A DNA stretch of 57,312 bases from Candidatus Zhuqueibacterota bacterium (lineage in GTDB: Bacteria; Zhuqueibacterota; Zhuqueibacteria; Residuimicrobiales; Krinioviventaceae): the NCBI GenBank assembly GCA_016928775.1, contig JAFGKD010000065.1, forward strand, positions 1-57,312. The letters are read 5' to 3'. This document shows, one piece after another, positions 18,466-27,833 of the stretch. A program made the position numbers and the translations under genes. Positions within the stretch are counted from its first letter, which is position 1. Every line of letters begins with the position of its first letter. The notes under the pieces were generated by a model. The model ran no database searches. It saw only the letters and a program-made list of their open reading frames with translations, and was not told where the DNA came from.

Positions 18466-19017
18466 ATGAAAAAACAGCAGCTATTAAATGATCAGATGGT
18501 TCTGCTCCTCTTGGCCAGTGTCAAATTCCTCACCTATATTCTGGTTAACACGCAGGGTGGTTATGGCCTCTTTCGCGATGCGTTTTACTACCTCGCCTGC
18601 GCTAATTTTCCGGATTGGGGTTATGTGGATCAGCCTCCTTTATCGATTATAGTGCTGTTGATATGGCGATTCTTTTTTGGTGATTCTCTCTTTTCCATTC
18701 GATTTTTATTAGCGCTATTAGGCGCATGCGTTGTTTTTTTCACCGGTAACGCATGGACATCATTGATTTATATCCTCATCAAGACTATAAAAACTGGCGA
18801 TGCAAAATTATGGCTGCTATTTGCTGCCGGCGCGCTATTGGCCGGTGCAAATGATTATTATCGACATCTGTACCATTTGCCACCAGCGATTTGTGGTCAC
18901 AACAACTATTACCTGTGGGGGACGCGAGGGCAAACCGGTGAGGTGTTGATCATTTTCGGCGGACATAAAAAATCTCACGAAAGAATTTATCACTCTCAAA
19001 ACATTTTGATTAATTAA
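18466..19017 (+). pseudogene. GT39-type membrane glycosyltransferase with internal deletions
   Basis: Family GT39/ArnT-like proteins have 450 to 600 residues and move a sugar from a lipid carrier to protein or lipid on the outer side of the inner membrane. This frame gives only 183 residues, made of three family segments joined in one frame. The N-terminal catalytic loop has Y-G-L-F-R-D-A-F-Y-Y-L-A-C and W-G-Y-V-D-Q-P-P-L; the middle has K-T-G-D-A-K-L-W-L-L-F; and the C-terminal periplasmic part has L-P-P-A-I-C-G-H-N-N-Y-Y-L-W-G. The stretches between them, several hundred residues, are missing. Most transmembrane helices are therefore gone and the product should be inactive. It starts at an ATG (18466) after GGGGA. 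The reading frame has stayed open, so the losses are in-frame or recent. An assembly gap is the main alternative. Confidence 0.7.
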
Positions 19018-19057
19018 ATAAAAAGATATTAAAGTAAATGTTGAATAGCACAGCGAC

Positions 19058-19954
19058 ATGACAAAACAACAACTCGTCAAACACGAAGGCAGGATATCCA
19101 TACTCGTGAATATTTTGCTCTTTGGGTTAAAATATTGGGCAGGCATCGTTACCGGTTCAGTTGCCATCATTGCCGATGCCTGGCACACGATATCAGATTC
19201 CATTTCGTCAATTTTTGTCCTGATTGGCGCCAAAGTTTCTGAAAAACCGCCGGATGACCGTCATCCTTTTGGCCACGGGCGCGCCGAATTGATCACGACA
19301 ATTATGATTGGCATTTTTTTGGCCTTTGTTGCGTATGAATTCACCCGCGAATCCATATCCCGTCTGCTGTCGCACGAACAGGTCCATTTTGGCAGATTAG
19401 CGCTTTTTGTAACGATTGTGTCAATTCTTGTCAAGGAAAGCCTGGCGCAATTTGCCTTTTGGGCCTGGCGGAAAACAAATTCGAAATCTTTGCGCGCCGA
19501 TGCATGGCACCATCGCACCGATGCGCTATCATCAATCCTTGTATTGATTGGCATTCTTCTCGGCAACCACATTTGGTGGATTGACGGCGCCCTGGGCATT
19601 CTCATAGCCCTTTTGATCTTTTATTCCGCCTTTTATATCATTCGTGATTCGATAGATCCGCTCATGGGCAAAAAAGCCGATCGCTCGATTATAAACAAGC
19701 TCAAGCCCCTGTGCAGCCAAATTTGCGGTGAATCGATCCAAACGCATCATTTTCATATTCATGAATACGGTGATCACACAGAACTCACTTTTCATATCGT
19801 CTTTCCATCAGATTACACCCTGCAGGTGGCACATGACCTGACAAATCAAATCGAAATGGCCATACGCGACCAATTCAGCATAGAAGCGACAATTCATATG
19901 GAGCCTCGAGGTGATGAACAGGATTATCGCCCGGAGGAACAAAAAGTTATCTAA
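19058..19954 (+). CDS. Cation diffusion facilitator (zinc/iron/manganese efflux)
   Basis: CDF proteins export divalent metal ions in exchange for protons at the inner membrane. The 298-residue product has six membrane helices with both metal-site motifs: D-A-W-H-T-I-S-D on helix 2 and D-A-W-H-H-R-T-D on helix 5, giving the His/Asp ligands of the transport site. 'DRHPFGHGRAE' lies between helices 2 and 3, as usual. A cytoplasmic C-terminal ferredoxin-like domain follows, with H-H-F-H-I-H-E and H-I-V-F-P residues that may bind regulatory metal. Which metal is exported cannot be told. It stands alone between a pseudogene and an exported protein, 21 bases before the latter, and may share a transcript with it. 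Confidence 0.9.
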   Translation: MTKQQLVKHEGRISILVNILLFGLKYWAGIVTGSVAIIADAWHTISDSISSIFVLIGAKVSEKPPDDRHPFGHGRAELITTIMIGIFLAFVAYEFTRESISRLLSHEQVHFGRLALFVTIVSILVKESLAQFAFWAWRKTNSKSLRADAWHHRTDALSSILVLIGILLGNHIWWIDGALGILIALLIFYSAFYIIRDSIDPLMGKKADRSIINKLKPLCSQICGESIQTHHFHIHEYGDHTELTFHIVFPSDYTLQVAHDLTNQIEMAIRDQFSIEATIHMEPRGDEQDYRPEEQKVI

Positions 19955-19975
19955 TATCTTCAAGGGGAGTACATC

Positions 19976-22066
19976 ATGAAAAAGCTATCACTTTTTTCCC
20001 TTTTGTTCGTTCATGCCCTGGTTGCCCAGGCCATTGAAGTCGGTACATCATCGACCCGCTATGCAACCGCATTTAATAACGCTCGAAAAATAGTGAGAAC
20101 CGCGGCTCAACGACGGATCGTTGTGTATGAGGATAGCCTGGCCGATAAAGCAGTAGTGCGACTTGCCTTTAGTGACGATGGAAAAAATTGGCAACCAAAA
20201 TCACATCTTGTTTTGGGAGATGGACATTCGCCAGCGATCGCTGTCAGTGACAACGATACACTCTACATCGCTTATACAAAATGGAACGAAAGCGTGATCA
20301 AACTCGTCATGTTGCCTGCCGATGATCTTCCGGATCTTGCAAATGTCCATGACCTGGATATCTATTTTGGCAATCCCGGAGCACAACACGGCTATCCAAC
20401 ACTTGATGTGGGCCTAAAATTTTTGCATCTTGCGTTTCAAAGTTATAATATCGCTGCGAGTACGTCCACCATTCGTTATGGATTATTCCATCGCAACCTG
20501 GAACCGGCGACATCTATCTTTACAGTGAGTGCGCTCAATGCCACCGCCACACGGCCCACTTTGCAAACTGATCTGGAATTTGGCTCCGATTATGTCAATC
20601 TGTTTTGGAATGAGGACCAAGAATTTTTGCGAGGGATTCACCACCTCTCCCTCAATGCCCGGCAGCTCTTTCTCAATAATCCTCAAAGTGAAAGCGAGTT
20701 TTGGGAGCAACTGCAAGCTGAAATCGCTTTTGTCAATACAATTTTTCCGCAGTTAGGCGGCTGTGAACATCCCTCTGCCTCCATTCGAACGGCGGAATGG
20801 GGTTCGAGCGGCGATTATGTCTTTTTGAACCGAATCATCCTGGGGTGCGATAATCCGACAAAACAACAGTTTCAGTTGTTCAGCATAGACTATGAGACCA
20901 ATTCATCAAGTATCGATTTTCGCAGCGGTTACACCTATAATAGCGACATTATGACCTGGCCGAGCGTGGATGATGTCATCCTTGATCCTCGCAGTTGTGC
21001 CATCCTGTGGGAAAGTGACGGCACCATTCTTTATGGCCAATCCGAGTATGCTGATATCGTAACAGATCCGCCAATTGAGATCAGCGAAATCGGTTCCTCG
21101 CACTATCCCAGCGTCTGCTATAAAACATTTCGCGCTGATTCGTTTGATGTCGTCTGGACGCAGGGGGATTCGGCACCCTATAAAATTATGTATTGCCGAT
21201 TGGCAAAAAAATACTGGTTTGACCACCTGACTATTCTCACAACATCGCTCAAGCAGGGGATCTATCGAGATCCCGACGGCTATGAACAGGTCATAGAAAT
21301 GAGTGGTGGGCTCAACAAGCCTGTCCTGGAAATTATAAAAGGACGTCTTCCAGACAGGCTTCGCCTGGAAGAAAAATGGCTGACAACCGGCAAATGGTAT
21401 ATTACCGGAGAGGCGATTGAATCCGGTGACTTTCCCATAACATTGCGCGCCCGAGACCTGGGCCATGATACCGGCATGTTGTTTGATTCAGTCGACCTGC
21501 ACCTTGTGATAAAAAATTCAGCACCTGTCATCGATGCCGACACAACAATCGCCTCCCTGACCGGACAGAGCATTTCATATCGATTCAGCATCACAGATCC
21601 TGAAGACAATCCAATTGAATGGCATGTCCAGAATCTCCCAACCTGGCTGCGGCAGAACGGATTTAGCATCACGGGTACAGCGCCTGACGAGCCGCACGAG
21701 TCAGAATTTATTATCGCAGCAACCGATTTTGATAAAAGGGCTTCACTCGTGGTGAAAGTCAAGATTTTTACCGCAATAAATAATAAAGCCGAGACGTATC
21801 CGTCGCGTTTGACACTGCTTCCACTCTACCCCAATCCTTTCAATCCCGCAACAACCATAAAAATAGGCGTACCGAAGCGAGATCGTGTTTGTGTTCAAGT
21901 CTATGATGTCGCCGGACGATCGGTGGATGTATTGCATGATGGGATATGGGAGAGTGGCTGGCATGAAATATCCTTCGACGCGACCAATCTTACATCTGGT
22001 ACCTATTTCGTTCGCCTGAATACGGATGATGAGATTCAAATTCAAAAATGTTTACTGCTCAAATAG
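19976..22066 (+). CDS. T9SS-exported beta-propeller-like protein with Ig domain
   Basis: The 696-residue product has a signal peptide (M-K-K-L-S-L-F-S-L-L-F ... A-Q-A), then about 430 residues with sialidase/BNR-like repeats: 'VRLAFSDDGKNW' is close to an Asp box (S-x-D-x-G-x-x-W). A cadherin-like or dystroglycan-type Ig domain follows at about 510-600 (S-A-P-V-I-D-A-D, Y-R-F-S-I-T-D-P-E-D-N-P, P-T-W-L-R-Q-N-G-F-S-I-T-G-T-A-P). The C-terminus is a T9SS module with L-Y-P-N-P-F-N-P and a final L-L-L-K. It should sit on the cell surface or be released. A GH93 or sialidase activity is possible but no catalytic set is visible. AAGGGGAG nine bases before the ATG supports the start. It is ten bases upstream of the broken GH29 gene. 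Confidence 0.7.
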   Translation: MKKLSLFSLLFVHALVAQAIEVGTSSTRYATAFNNARKIVRTAAQRRIVVYEDSLADKAVVRLAFSDDGKNWQPKSHLVLGDGHSPAIAVSDNDTLYIAYTKWNESVIKLVMLPADDLPDLANVHDLDIYFGNPGAQHGYPTLDVGLKFLHLAFQSYNIAASTSTIRYGLFHRNLEPATSIFTVSALNATATRPTLQTDLEFGSDYVNLFWNEDQEFLRGIHHLSLNARQLFLNNPQSESEFWEQLQAEIAFVNTIFPQLGGCEHPSASIRTAEWGSSGDYVFLNRIILGCDNPTKQQFQLFSIDYETNSSSIDFRSGYTYNSDIMTWPSVDDVILDPRSCAILWESDGTILYGQSEYADIVTDPPIEISEIGSSHYPSVCYKTFRADSFDVVWTQGDSAPYKIMYCRLAKKYWFDHLTILTTSLKQGIYRDPDGYEQVIEMSGGLNKPVLEIIKGRLPDRLRLEEKWLTTGKWYITGEAIESGDFPITLRARDLGHDTGMLFDSVDLHLVIKNSAPVIDADTTIASLTGQSISYRFSITDPEDNPIEWHVQNLPTWLRQNGFSITGTAPDEPHESEFIIAATDFDKRASLVVKVKIFTAINNKAETYPSRLTLLPLYPNPFNPATTIKIGVPKRDRVCVQVYDVAGRSVDVLHDGIWESGWHEISFDATNLTSGTYFVRLNTDDEIQIQKCLLLK

Positions 22067-22076
22067 GATGTACCTA

Positions 22077-23067
22077 TGAATCGACGATCTTTTATCAAGA
22101 CGTGCGCGACAGCGTTTGCAAGTTCGACACTTTACAGATGCTCGACGAGAACGACTGTTCCGTCCTATCTCACGGATTATAAACAAACCTAAAGGAACAA
22201 TTTATTGCCGACAAGTTTGACGTTGATTACATCACCGATTTGGCGCTCGATGCTGGAATGAGCTATATCAATCTCACCTCCAAACACCACGATGGTTTTT
22301 GTCTTTTTGGCACAGCGCAGCACAGGTATCATTCAGTTGCCGCCCCTGCGCATCGCGATCTGATCGATGATCTGTCCGAGGCTTGTCAACAAAAAGGATT
22401 GGGACTCTTTCTCTATTATTCCTATTTCGCCGACTGGTGGCACCCCTATTTTTATCCGCGTGAGGCAGGTTGGCAGAATGCGCGTCCGGCCTACGATTTT
22501 GACGAACCGCGCTATCTGTGGAAAAAAGACCAGGATTTTCGCTTTTACGTCGATTATGTGCACACCCAGATCAGGGAGTTGTTGACGCACTATGGACCAA
22601 TAGCCGGCATCTGGTTTGATCCGATTATGGGATTTTATCATCGCCCGGATCTTTTTCCTGTTGCCGAAACCTATGCACTGGTTCGCTCACTGCAACCACA
22701 CACACTGATCTCGGCCAAACAGGGCGCCAACGGGGATGAAGATTTTGCCGCGCCGGAACGGCATGGTCACTCGCTGGCTGATCGATTCGAAAATTCCGAG
22801 CTCAGAAAAGTACCGGAAATCGCCTGGGAACGCAACAAGAACAGACACAACGAAATTTGCGATACCCTGCAACCGCGCGTTTGGGGCTATAAAAAAGCTG
22901 ACGACAATCAGCACAAAAGTGCCGATGATGTGCTATCGATGTTGGAGGCGGCGGAAAAGGCCCACTGCAATTTGCTCCTCAACACCGGGCCGCTGCCGGA
23001 TGGCTCGATCGATAAAGTTGACGCCGCCACCCTCCGGGACGTCGGGAAAAGATTGCGATCTGCCTGA
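22077..23067 (+). pseudogene. GH29 alpha-L-fucosidase, N-terminal part deleted and frame broken
   Basis: The start at 22077 encodes a clear Tat signal (N-R-R-S-F-I-K-T-C) but this frame stops at about 22191 after roughly 38 codons. A second frame, open from just after a stop at 22180, resumes with K-E-Q-F-I-A-D-K-F-D-V-D-Y and runs to 23067. It contains the GH29 block T-S-K-H-H-D-G-F-C-L-F, the nucleophile aspartate in G-I-W-F-D-P (codon at 22618), and G-P-L-P-D-G near the end. The conserved N-terminal W-F-x-x-A-K-F-G-I-F-I-H-W-G region, roughly 80-100 residues, is absent at the junction. So the gene has lost a piece and changed frame there. GH29 enzymes release alpha-L-fucose; this copy should not be active unless the 275-residue remainder folds alone. 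An assembly error would look the same. Confidence 0.75.
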
Positions 23068-23170
23068 TACTTGCGTATATTGGCCATCCCGGTGCTCGGC
23101 CTTGCGAAGGTGCCAGGCACTCAAAATCATTGTAAAAAATAGGTGATAAAACCGAGCAGAGGAGATTATA

Positions 23171-26100
23171 GTGAAGATTGCGACAATTTCGGCACTTTTT
23201 TTTCTCGTCTTTTCGCAATTTTTATGTGCGGTTGACACTGTTTACGTCGATTTATACGACGAACAGCAAACCATTCTTGGCAACGGCATTAATTTCGAAG
23301 GCTATCATCGCACCGGCGGCAGCGAAGTGTTAGCGTCCAAATTCACCACCATGCTCACTAACCTCAATTCACAGCTATTGCGCGTCGGTATGCCCCTCGA
23401 AGAGTGGGAACCGGCCAATGATGACGGCGATGCGCAGAATATCAATTGGCCAAACTTTGTCGATGCCGGGCGCGTGGCCAATTCTTTCAACCGTTTGCAG
23501 AATCTGGATGGCAGTGGCTACGATCTGTGGCTGGCGATCTGGGATATCGCGGACTGGAATGTAAAAAATCCGGGCAACGATTCACAGCGAAGGATAAAAA
23601 ATATTGACGAATTTGTCGAGTCGATTACCACCTACCTGATCCGAGCCAAAGAAAAATATGGCGTGGAACCGAAATATGTCTCGGTAAACGAACCCAGCAT
23701 AGCTGAAGAAAACGGCTGGGGCGGCTATCAAATTGCCTTGAGCGTGCAGGAGCAGGCAGAGATCATTTTAAAAGCGGGTGCGCGTTTTCGGGACCGGAAT
23801 CTCTCGACCAAATGGCTTATCGCACTGCACAAAGCCTACCCCTCTGAGCTGGAACAGGCTAGACGCATTTATGAAACGACCGGTGTGATCGATTATATCG
23901 CCGGCTTTGATTTTCACGGCTACTGGTGGCAGACCGGACACGATGCCGAGCTGGCTGCCTGGGCTGAATGGACGGCGACCACCGGCTTGCCAAATTTTGC
24001 TGGCGAATGCGACTATGACAACCAGTTCTGGCAACTGGACAGCGCTGTCAAAGCCAGGTGGGAGCACGCTATCGAAACGGGTACGCTGCTCTTCAAAATG
24101 TACACGGTAGCACAGGCAGAGGGCTCCCTGTTGTGGTATGGCGATGCTCCGACCAGCAGTCGTCCCTATCGTTATGCCAACAAACATTTTTATGACTTTA
24201 TGAATCCGGGGAGCATCATGCTTCATTCGAGATCAACAACAAATTCAGTACTTGCAACGGCATTTAAACATAAAATGGAGGACAAGTTTGCCGTTATTCT
24301 GCAGAATTCCGGCGGCTCGGCCAGAGAAGTTGTGTTGACCGGAGTGCCGAACAAGTCCTTGACCTGCATTGAATCCAGGGATGGCAGCCACTACAAAACG
24401 GTCAACACAAATCTCACACCCGTCGATGGTGCTGTGACCATCACCCTGGCGGCACAATCGATCAACACACTGCACGGCACAGGCGGCGGAACGCCGACGG
24501 CGACATTTTCCGTGTCGCCGCAGATCGGCTTGCCACCGCTGATCGTGACTTTTGATGCTTCGGCTTCCTTCGATCCGCAAGGAACACCCTTTAGCACTTA
24601 TCAATGGGATTTTGGTGATGGCGAAAGCAAAAGTGTTTCGGTTCCGGTGACTCTGCATACCTATTCAAAAGCCGGTACCTATACCGTCACCCTTGAAATA
24701 ATGAACGCAGAAGGAGAAAAAGCCACCGCTCACGCTCCTGTCTATGTATCGGCCAAAGCCGAGATCAACAGCACCTCGGATGCGCCAATGACTCCGAATC
24801 TCGAAAATCCCGCTGAAGCAATTTGGGCGCGTGCCCCGTCGAATTTGATCCGGCATGTCGTCTCTGGCACGGTGAGCGATCCAGGTGACATCTCCGCGCA
24901 GTTTCGAGCGCTGTACACCCAAAATAATCTCTATATTCGCGTCGATGTACAGGACGACAAACCGGTTGCGCTGGATAACGGCGATCGCGTCGCACTTTTA
25001 CTCGACTTTGGCAATGAGAAAAACAGTTTTATGGATGCCAATGATTTTTTCATTACGACACCGTTGGACACCAGTTATCTAAAGACATCCGGACTGGCGG
25101 TGCAGGCCAGCTCTTTTTTATATGAGACCGGCTATTCGTGGGAATTTCGCATCTCTCTACAAAGTGTGCAGTTGGCGCCAAAAAACGAGCAATTGATCGG
25201 GCTCGAGATCGTTGTGAATGATGTTGATTCCGATACCGATTGGGCGCAATTATCCTGGAATAATGTAAACGACGAGATGAACCGCGATCCGAGCGGCTGG
25301 GGATTGGGTCAATTTCACCTGGATGCCGGCAATCCGCCAAACAGACCACCAACCGTCAGTCTGATCGCACCCGTCGGCCAAAGCCTTTTTGATCTCGATG
25401 CATCGATCACACTTGCGGCTGCCGCAGTGGACAGCGACGGCACGGTTGCCGCTGTTCGTTTTTATGCCGGGGGCAAAATAATCGGGCAGGATGACAACGG
25501 CAGTGACGGCTGGTCACTCGCCTGGACGCCGCCGCACAGTGGCGCTTTTATCGCCACGGCCGTGGCGATTGATGATGATTTTGAGCGCGCGCGGTCGCAA
25601 CCGGTGCGCTTTTTCATTTACGAGGGTGCGCAACCGCAGGTGCTGTTTTTGACCGGCGATCCCGATGACCTCGGCAATGACGCTGTCCTGAAAAAGCAGC
25701 TGGAAGATAACAATGGTTTGCGCGTGCAGCTCAAAAGCGGCGAAACAGCAACTTTTGCCGACGCGGACGGCAAAGCGCTCATTTTTATCTCGGAATCCAT
25801 TGGCTCGCGTGATTCGGAAGCGACGTTCAAGGACGCTGACATTCCGCTCATCTGTTGTGAATCCTATATTTATGATGATCTGGGCATGACCGGCTCGCAG
25901 ACGCGCACGGATTTCGGCCGGGAACGCGGGCAGTATATTGTTCTGCAGAACACGTTGCATCCGTTGGCCGCCGGCCTGCAAGGCGACACTATACAGGTGC
26001 TGCGCCAGGAAGCCAGTTTGTCATTCGGCCAGCCCAGTGAAGGAGCGCATGTTATTGCTACTGTTGTTGGTACGGATAAACCAGCCCTCTTTGCTTACGA

Positions 26101-26569
26101 AAAAGGCGCGCCTATGGTGAACGGCACAGCGCCGGCAGCGCGCATCGGTTTTTTTGCGACCAACTCGGCTGCCGGTGAAATGACTGACGACGGTTTTGCC
26201 TTGCTCGATGCCGCGATACAATGGGCAGTGCGCCAGCCGACCAAAGTCGCGGAAAAATCAATGTCATCGACGGTTCCGGCAACTTTTGCCCTGAACCAAA
26301 ACGTTCCCAATCCGTTTAATCCCACGACTCGCATTGACTATGATCTCGCGCAAGCGGCGCACGTCACGTTGGAAGTCTATAACACCCTGGGGCAGAAAAT
26401 CCGGACATTAGTGGATGAAATCCGGCAGCCCGGCGTCTGTCATGTTGTGTGGGATGCACAGAACGAGCAGCGACAGACGATGGCGGCTGGTCTCTATTTT
26501 TATCGTCTGGAGGTAAAATCCAAAACGACGCTATTTAGCGCGACGCGAAAGATGGTGCTGCTGAAATAA
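23171..26569 (+). CDS. T9SS-exported multidomain glycoside hydrolase, GH30-like
   Basis: This 1132-residue enzyme begins at a GTG with GGAG five bases or so upstream and a signal peptide (to about residue 20, L-C-A-V). Residues about 25-440 look like a clan GH-A barrel plus side beta domain, closest to GH30-type O-glycosyl hydrolases: acid/base E174 in V-S-V-N-E-P-S-I and nucleophile E279 in F-A-G-E-C-D-Y-D. Then come a PKD domain (about 443-527; Y-Q-W-D-F-G-D-G), a CBM9-like domain (about 540-715), an Ig-like domain (about 725-817), a ThuA/GATase-like domain (about 822-1035) and a T9SS module (N-V-P-N-P-F-N-P to M-V-L-L-K). It should degrade a polysaccharide outside the cell; a xylan or beta-glucan is plausible but not shown. 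It lies just upstream of lacI. The exact GH family is my inference. Confidence 0.75.
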   Translation: MKIATISALFFLVFSQFLCAVDTVYVDLYDEQQTILGNGINFEGYHRTGGSEVLASKFTTMLTNLNSQLLRVGMPLEEWEPANDDGDAQNINWPNFVDAGRVANSFNRLQNLDGSGYDLWLAIWDIADWNVKNPGNDSQRRIKNIDEFVESITTYLIRAKEKYGVEPKYVSVNEPSIAEENGWGGYQIALSVQEQAEIILKAGARFRDRNLSTKWLIALHKAYPSELEQARRIYETTGVIDYIAGFDFHGYWWQTGHDAELAAWAEWTATTGLPNFAGECDYDNQFWQLDSAVKARWEHAIETGTLLFKMYTVAQAEGSLLWYGDAPTSSRPYRYANKHFYDFMNPGSIMLHSRSTTNSVLATAFKHKMEDKFAVILQNSGGSAREVVLTGVPNKSLTCIESRDGSHYKTVNTNLTPVDGAVTITLAAQSINTLHGTGGGTPTATFSVSPQIGLPPLIVTFDASASFDPQGTPFSTYQWDFGDGESKSVSVPVTLHTYSKAGTYTVTLEIMNAEGEKATAHAPVYVSAKAEINSTSDAPMTPNLENPAEAIWARAPSNLIRHVVSGTVSDPGDISAQFRALYTQNNLYIRVDVQDDKPVALDNGDRVALLLDFGNEKNSFMDANDFFITTPLDTSYLKTSGLAVQASSFLYETGYSWEFRISLQSVQLAPKNEQLIGLEIVVNDVDSDTDWAQLSWNNVNDEMNRDPSGWGLGQFHLDAGNPPNRPPTVSLIAPVGQSLFDLDASITLAAAAVDSDGTVAAVRFYAGGKIIGQDDNGSDGWSLAWTPPHSGAFIATAVAIDDDFERARSQPVRFFIYEGAQPQVLFLTGDPDDLGNDAVLKKQLEDNNGLRVQLKSGETATFADADGKALIFISESIGSRDSEATFKDADIPLICCESYIYDDLGMTGSQTRTDFGRERGQYIVLQNTLHPLAAGLQGDTIQVLRQEASLSFGQPSEGAHVIATVVGTDKPALFAYEKGAPMVNGTAPAARIGFFATNSAAGEMTDDGFALLDAAIQWAVRQPTKVAEKSMSSTVPATFALNQNVPNPFNPTTRIDYDLAQAAHVTLEVYNTLGQKIRTLVDEIRQPGVCHVVWDAQNEQRQTMAAGLYFYRLEVKSKTTLFSATRKMVLLK

Positions 26570-26645
26570 GGATGGCCGGTACGAGATGGGAAATCACATT
26601 CCCTGCCGGATTTTATGGATGAATCAACTCAGGATGTGAAGCCAA

Positions 26646-27641
26646 ATGACGAAAATAACCATCAAGGACATAGCGCGAATGGCCAACGTGTCTGTGGCGA
26701 CCGTATCGTTGGTTTTGAACGACAAACCGTCGCGTATCAGTCCGGCAACGCGCGATAAAATAAAAAAAATAGCAGAGGAGCAGCATTATGTTCCGAATGT
26801 GGCGGCGAGAGGTCTGGTCGGTTCTTCGACGAACACCATTGGCGTGATCATATCCGATCTTGGCGAACCGATAAATGCCGCAACGACGAGAGCCTTGTCC
26901 GAATTGATCAGCCGGACACCGTATGATCTTGTGCTGTACGAGACTTTTGTCGATTGGCGTCAAGGACTCTATAACAAAATCGGCCGCGAAGGCCGCGTCG
27001 ATGGCATCATTCATAAGGCTTTTGATCTAAAGCCGGAAGATAAAGATTTTGTCAAAAGCATCGGCGTGCCGGTGGTGATTTATGAGAATGACATGGACTG
27101 GATTGACTGCGTGGCGCTCGATAACGATAATGCGTGTTCTATGGCCATCAAATATCTGTTGAGAAAAGGACACGAGCATATCGGCGTCATCAGTTGTCGT
27201 CAGGATTCGGACACGATGAATCTTCGGCTGGCTGCGATTTGCAGGAGCCTGGCTGAGGCCGGAAAATCCCTGCGTGATGAACAGATTTATTTTGTCGATC
27301 GTTTTACGCCGGAGCATGGCAAGTTGGCGGCGGATTATTTTCACAACCTGGCGGACAAACCCACGGCCATTTTTTCCATTGCCGGCGATTATGTCGCCAC
27401 TGGTTTTGTCACCAAAATTCAACAACTGGGTTATCATGTTCCCGATGATTTTGCCGTGGTGGGATTTGACGATCTGTGGTTTTCCTCCTATGTGCAGCCG
27501 AAATTGACGACGCTGCGCCAACCGCTTGAGCAGATGACAAAAGCGGCTATCGAGCTGTTGCTGCAGCGATTTGAGCAACCGGACAAGTCGTTTGAGACGA
27601 GGACTTTCAAGCCAGAACTGGTCATTCGGGACTCCGCATAA
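26646..27641 (+). CDS. LacI-family transcriptional repressor
   Basis: The 331-residue regulator has the canonical LacI helix-turn-helix (T-I-K-D-I-A-R-M-A-N-V-S-V-A-T-V-S) and hinge helix region (V-P-N-V-A-A-R-G-L), then a periplasmic-binding-protein-like sugar sensor with V-G-F-D-D-L and L-T-T-L-R-Q-P near the C-terminus. Such proteins bind a palindromic operator and let go, or bind more tightly, when a sugar is present. Two near-identical operator-like palindromes lie directly downstream of its stop, flanking the promoter of the next gene, which strongly suggests it controls the 27834-37000 genes. It is probably transcribed on its own or from the GH30-like gene. The inducer is unknown. GTGAAGCC upstream is a weak RBS; the ATG is the only sensible start. 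Confidence 0.93.
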   Translation: MTKITIKDIARMANVSVATVSLVLNDKPSRISPATRDKIKKIAEEQHYVPNVAARGLVGSSTNTIGVIISDLGEPINAATTRALSELISRTPYDLVLYETFVDWRQGLYNKIGREGRVDGIIHKAFDLKPEDKDFVKSIGVPVVIYENDMDWIDCVALDNDNACSMAIKYLLRKGHEHIGVISCRQDSDTMNLRLAAICRSLAEAGKSLRDEQIYFVDRFTPEHGKLAADYFHNLADKPTAIFSIAGDYVATGFVTKIQQLGYHVPDDFAVVGFDDLWFSSYVQPKLTTLRQPLEQMTKAAIELLLQRFEQPDKSFETRTFKPELVIRDSA

Positions 27642-27645
27642 ATAA

Positions 27646-27660
27646 GGTTAAACGTTTTAT
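27646..27660 (+). promoter_or_regulatory. LacI-type operator O1 (upstream copy)
   Basis: GGTTAAACGTTTTAT contains the palindromic centre AAACGTTT with a central CpG, as in most LacI-family operators. It is the exact reverse complement of the copy at 27783-27797, 137 bases away, and begins four bases after the lacI stop codon. The pair could allow DNA looping. Confidence 0.7.
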
Positions 27661-27746
27661 TCAATATTTGTAATTCCAGCCTCTGATTATTTTATTCAAA
27701 TACACTTCCTGTTTACCCATCAATATCAGCATAGCAAAATAAATAC

Positions 27747-27775
27747 TTGACACGTATGTCCGTAATTTTTATATT
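27747..27775 (+). promoter_or_regulatory. Sigma-70 promoter of the glycan locus
   Basis: TTGACA (27747-27752), 17 bases, then TATATT (27770-27775). This is a near-consensus sigma-70 promoter. The expected start of transcription, about 27782, falls at the left edge of the second operator, so bound repressor should block it. Confidence 0.75.
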
Positions 27776-27782
27776 TTGATTG

Positions 27783-27797
27783 ATAAAACGTTTAACC
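27783..27797 (+). promoter_or_regulatory. LacI-type operator O2 at the transcription start
   Basis: ATAAAACGTTTAACC is the inverted exact copy of the upstream operator. Its position just after the -10 element is the classical place for repression by a LacI-family protein. AAGGAG for the next gene lies about 25 bases further on. Confidence 0.75.
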
Positions 27798-27833
27798 ATT
27801 TGTTTGACATTTTATTTAAAAGGAGAATGATTC

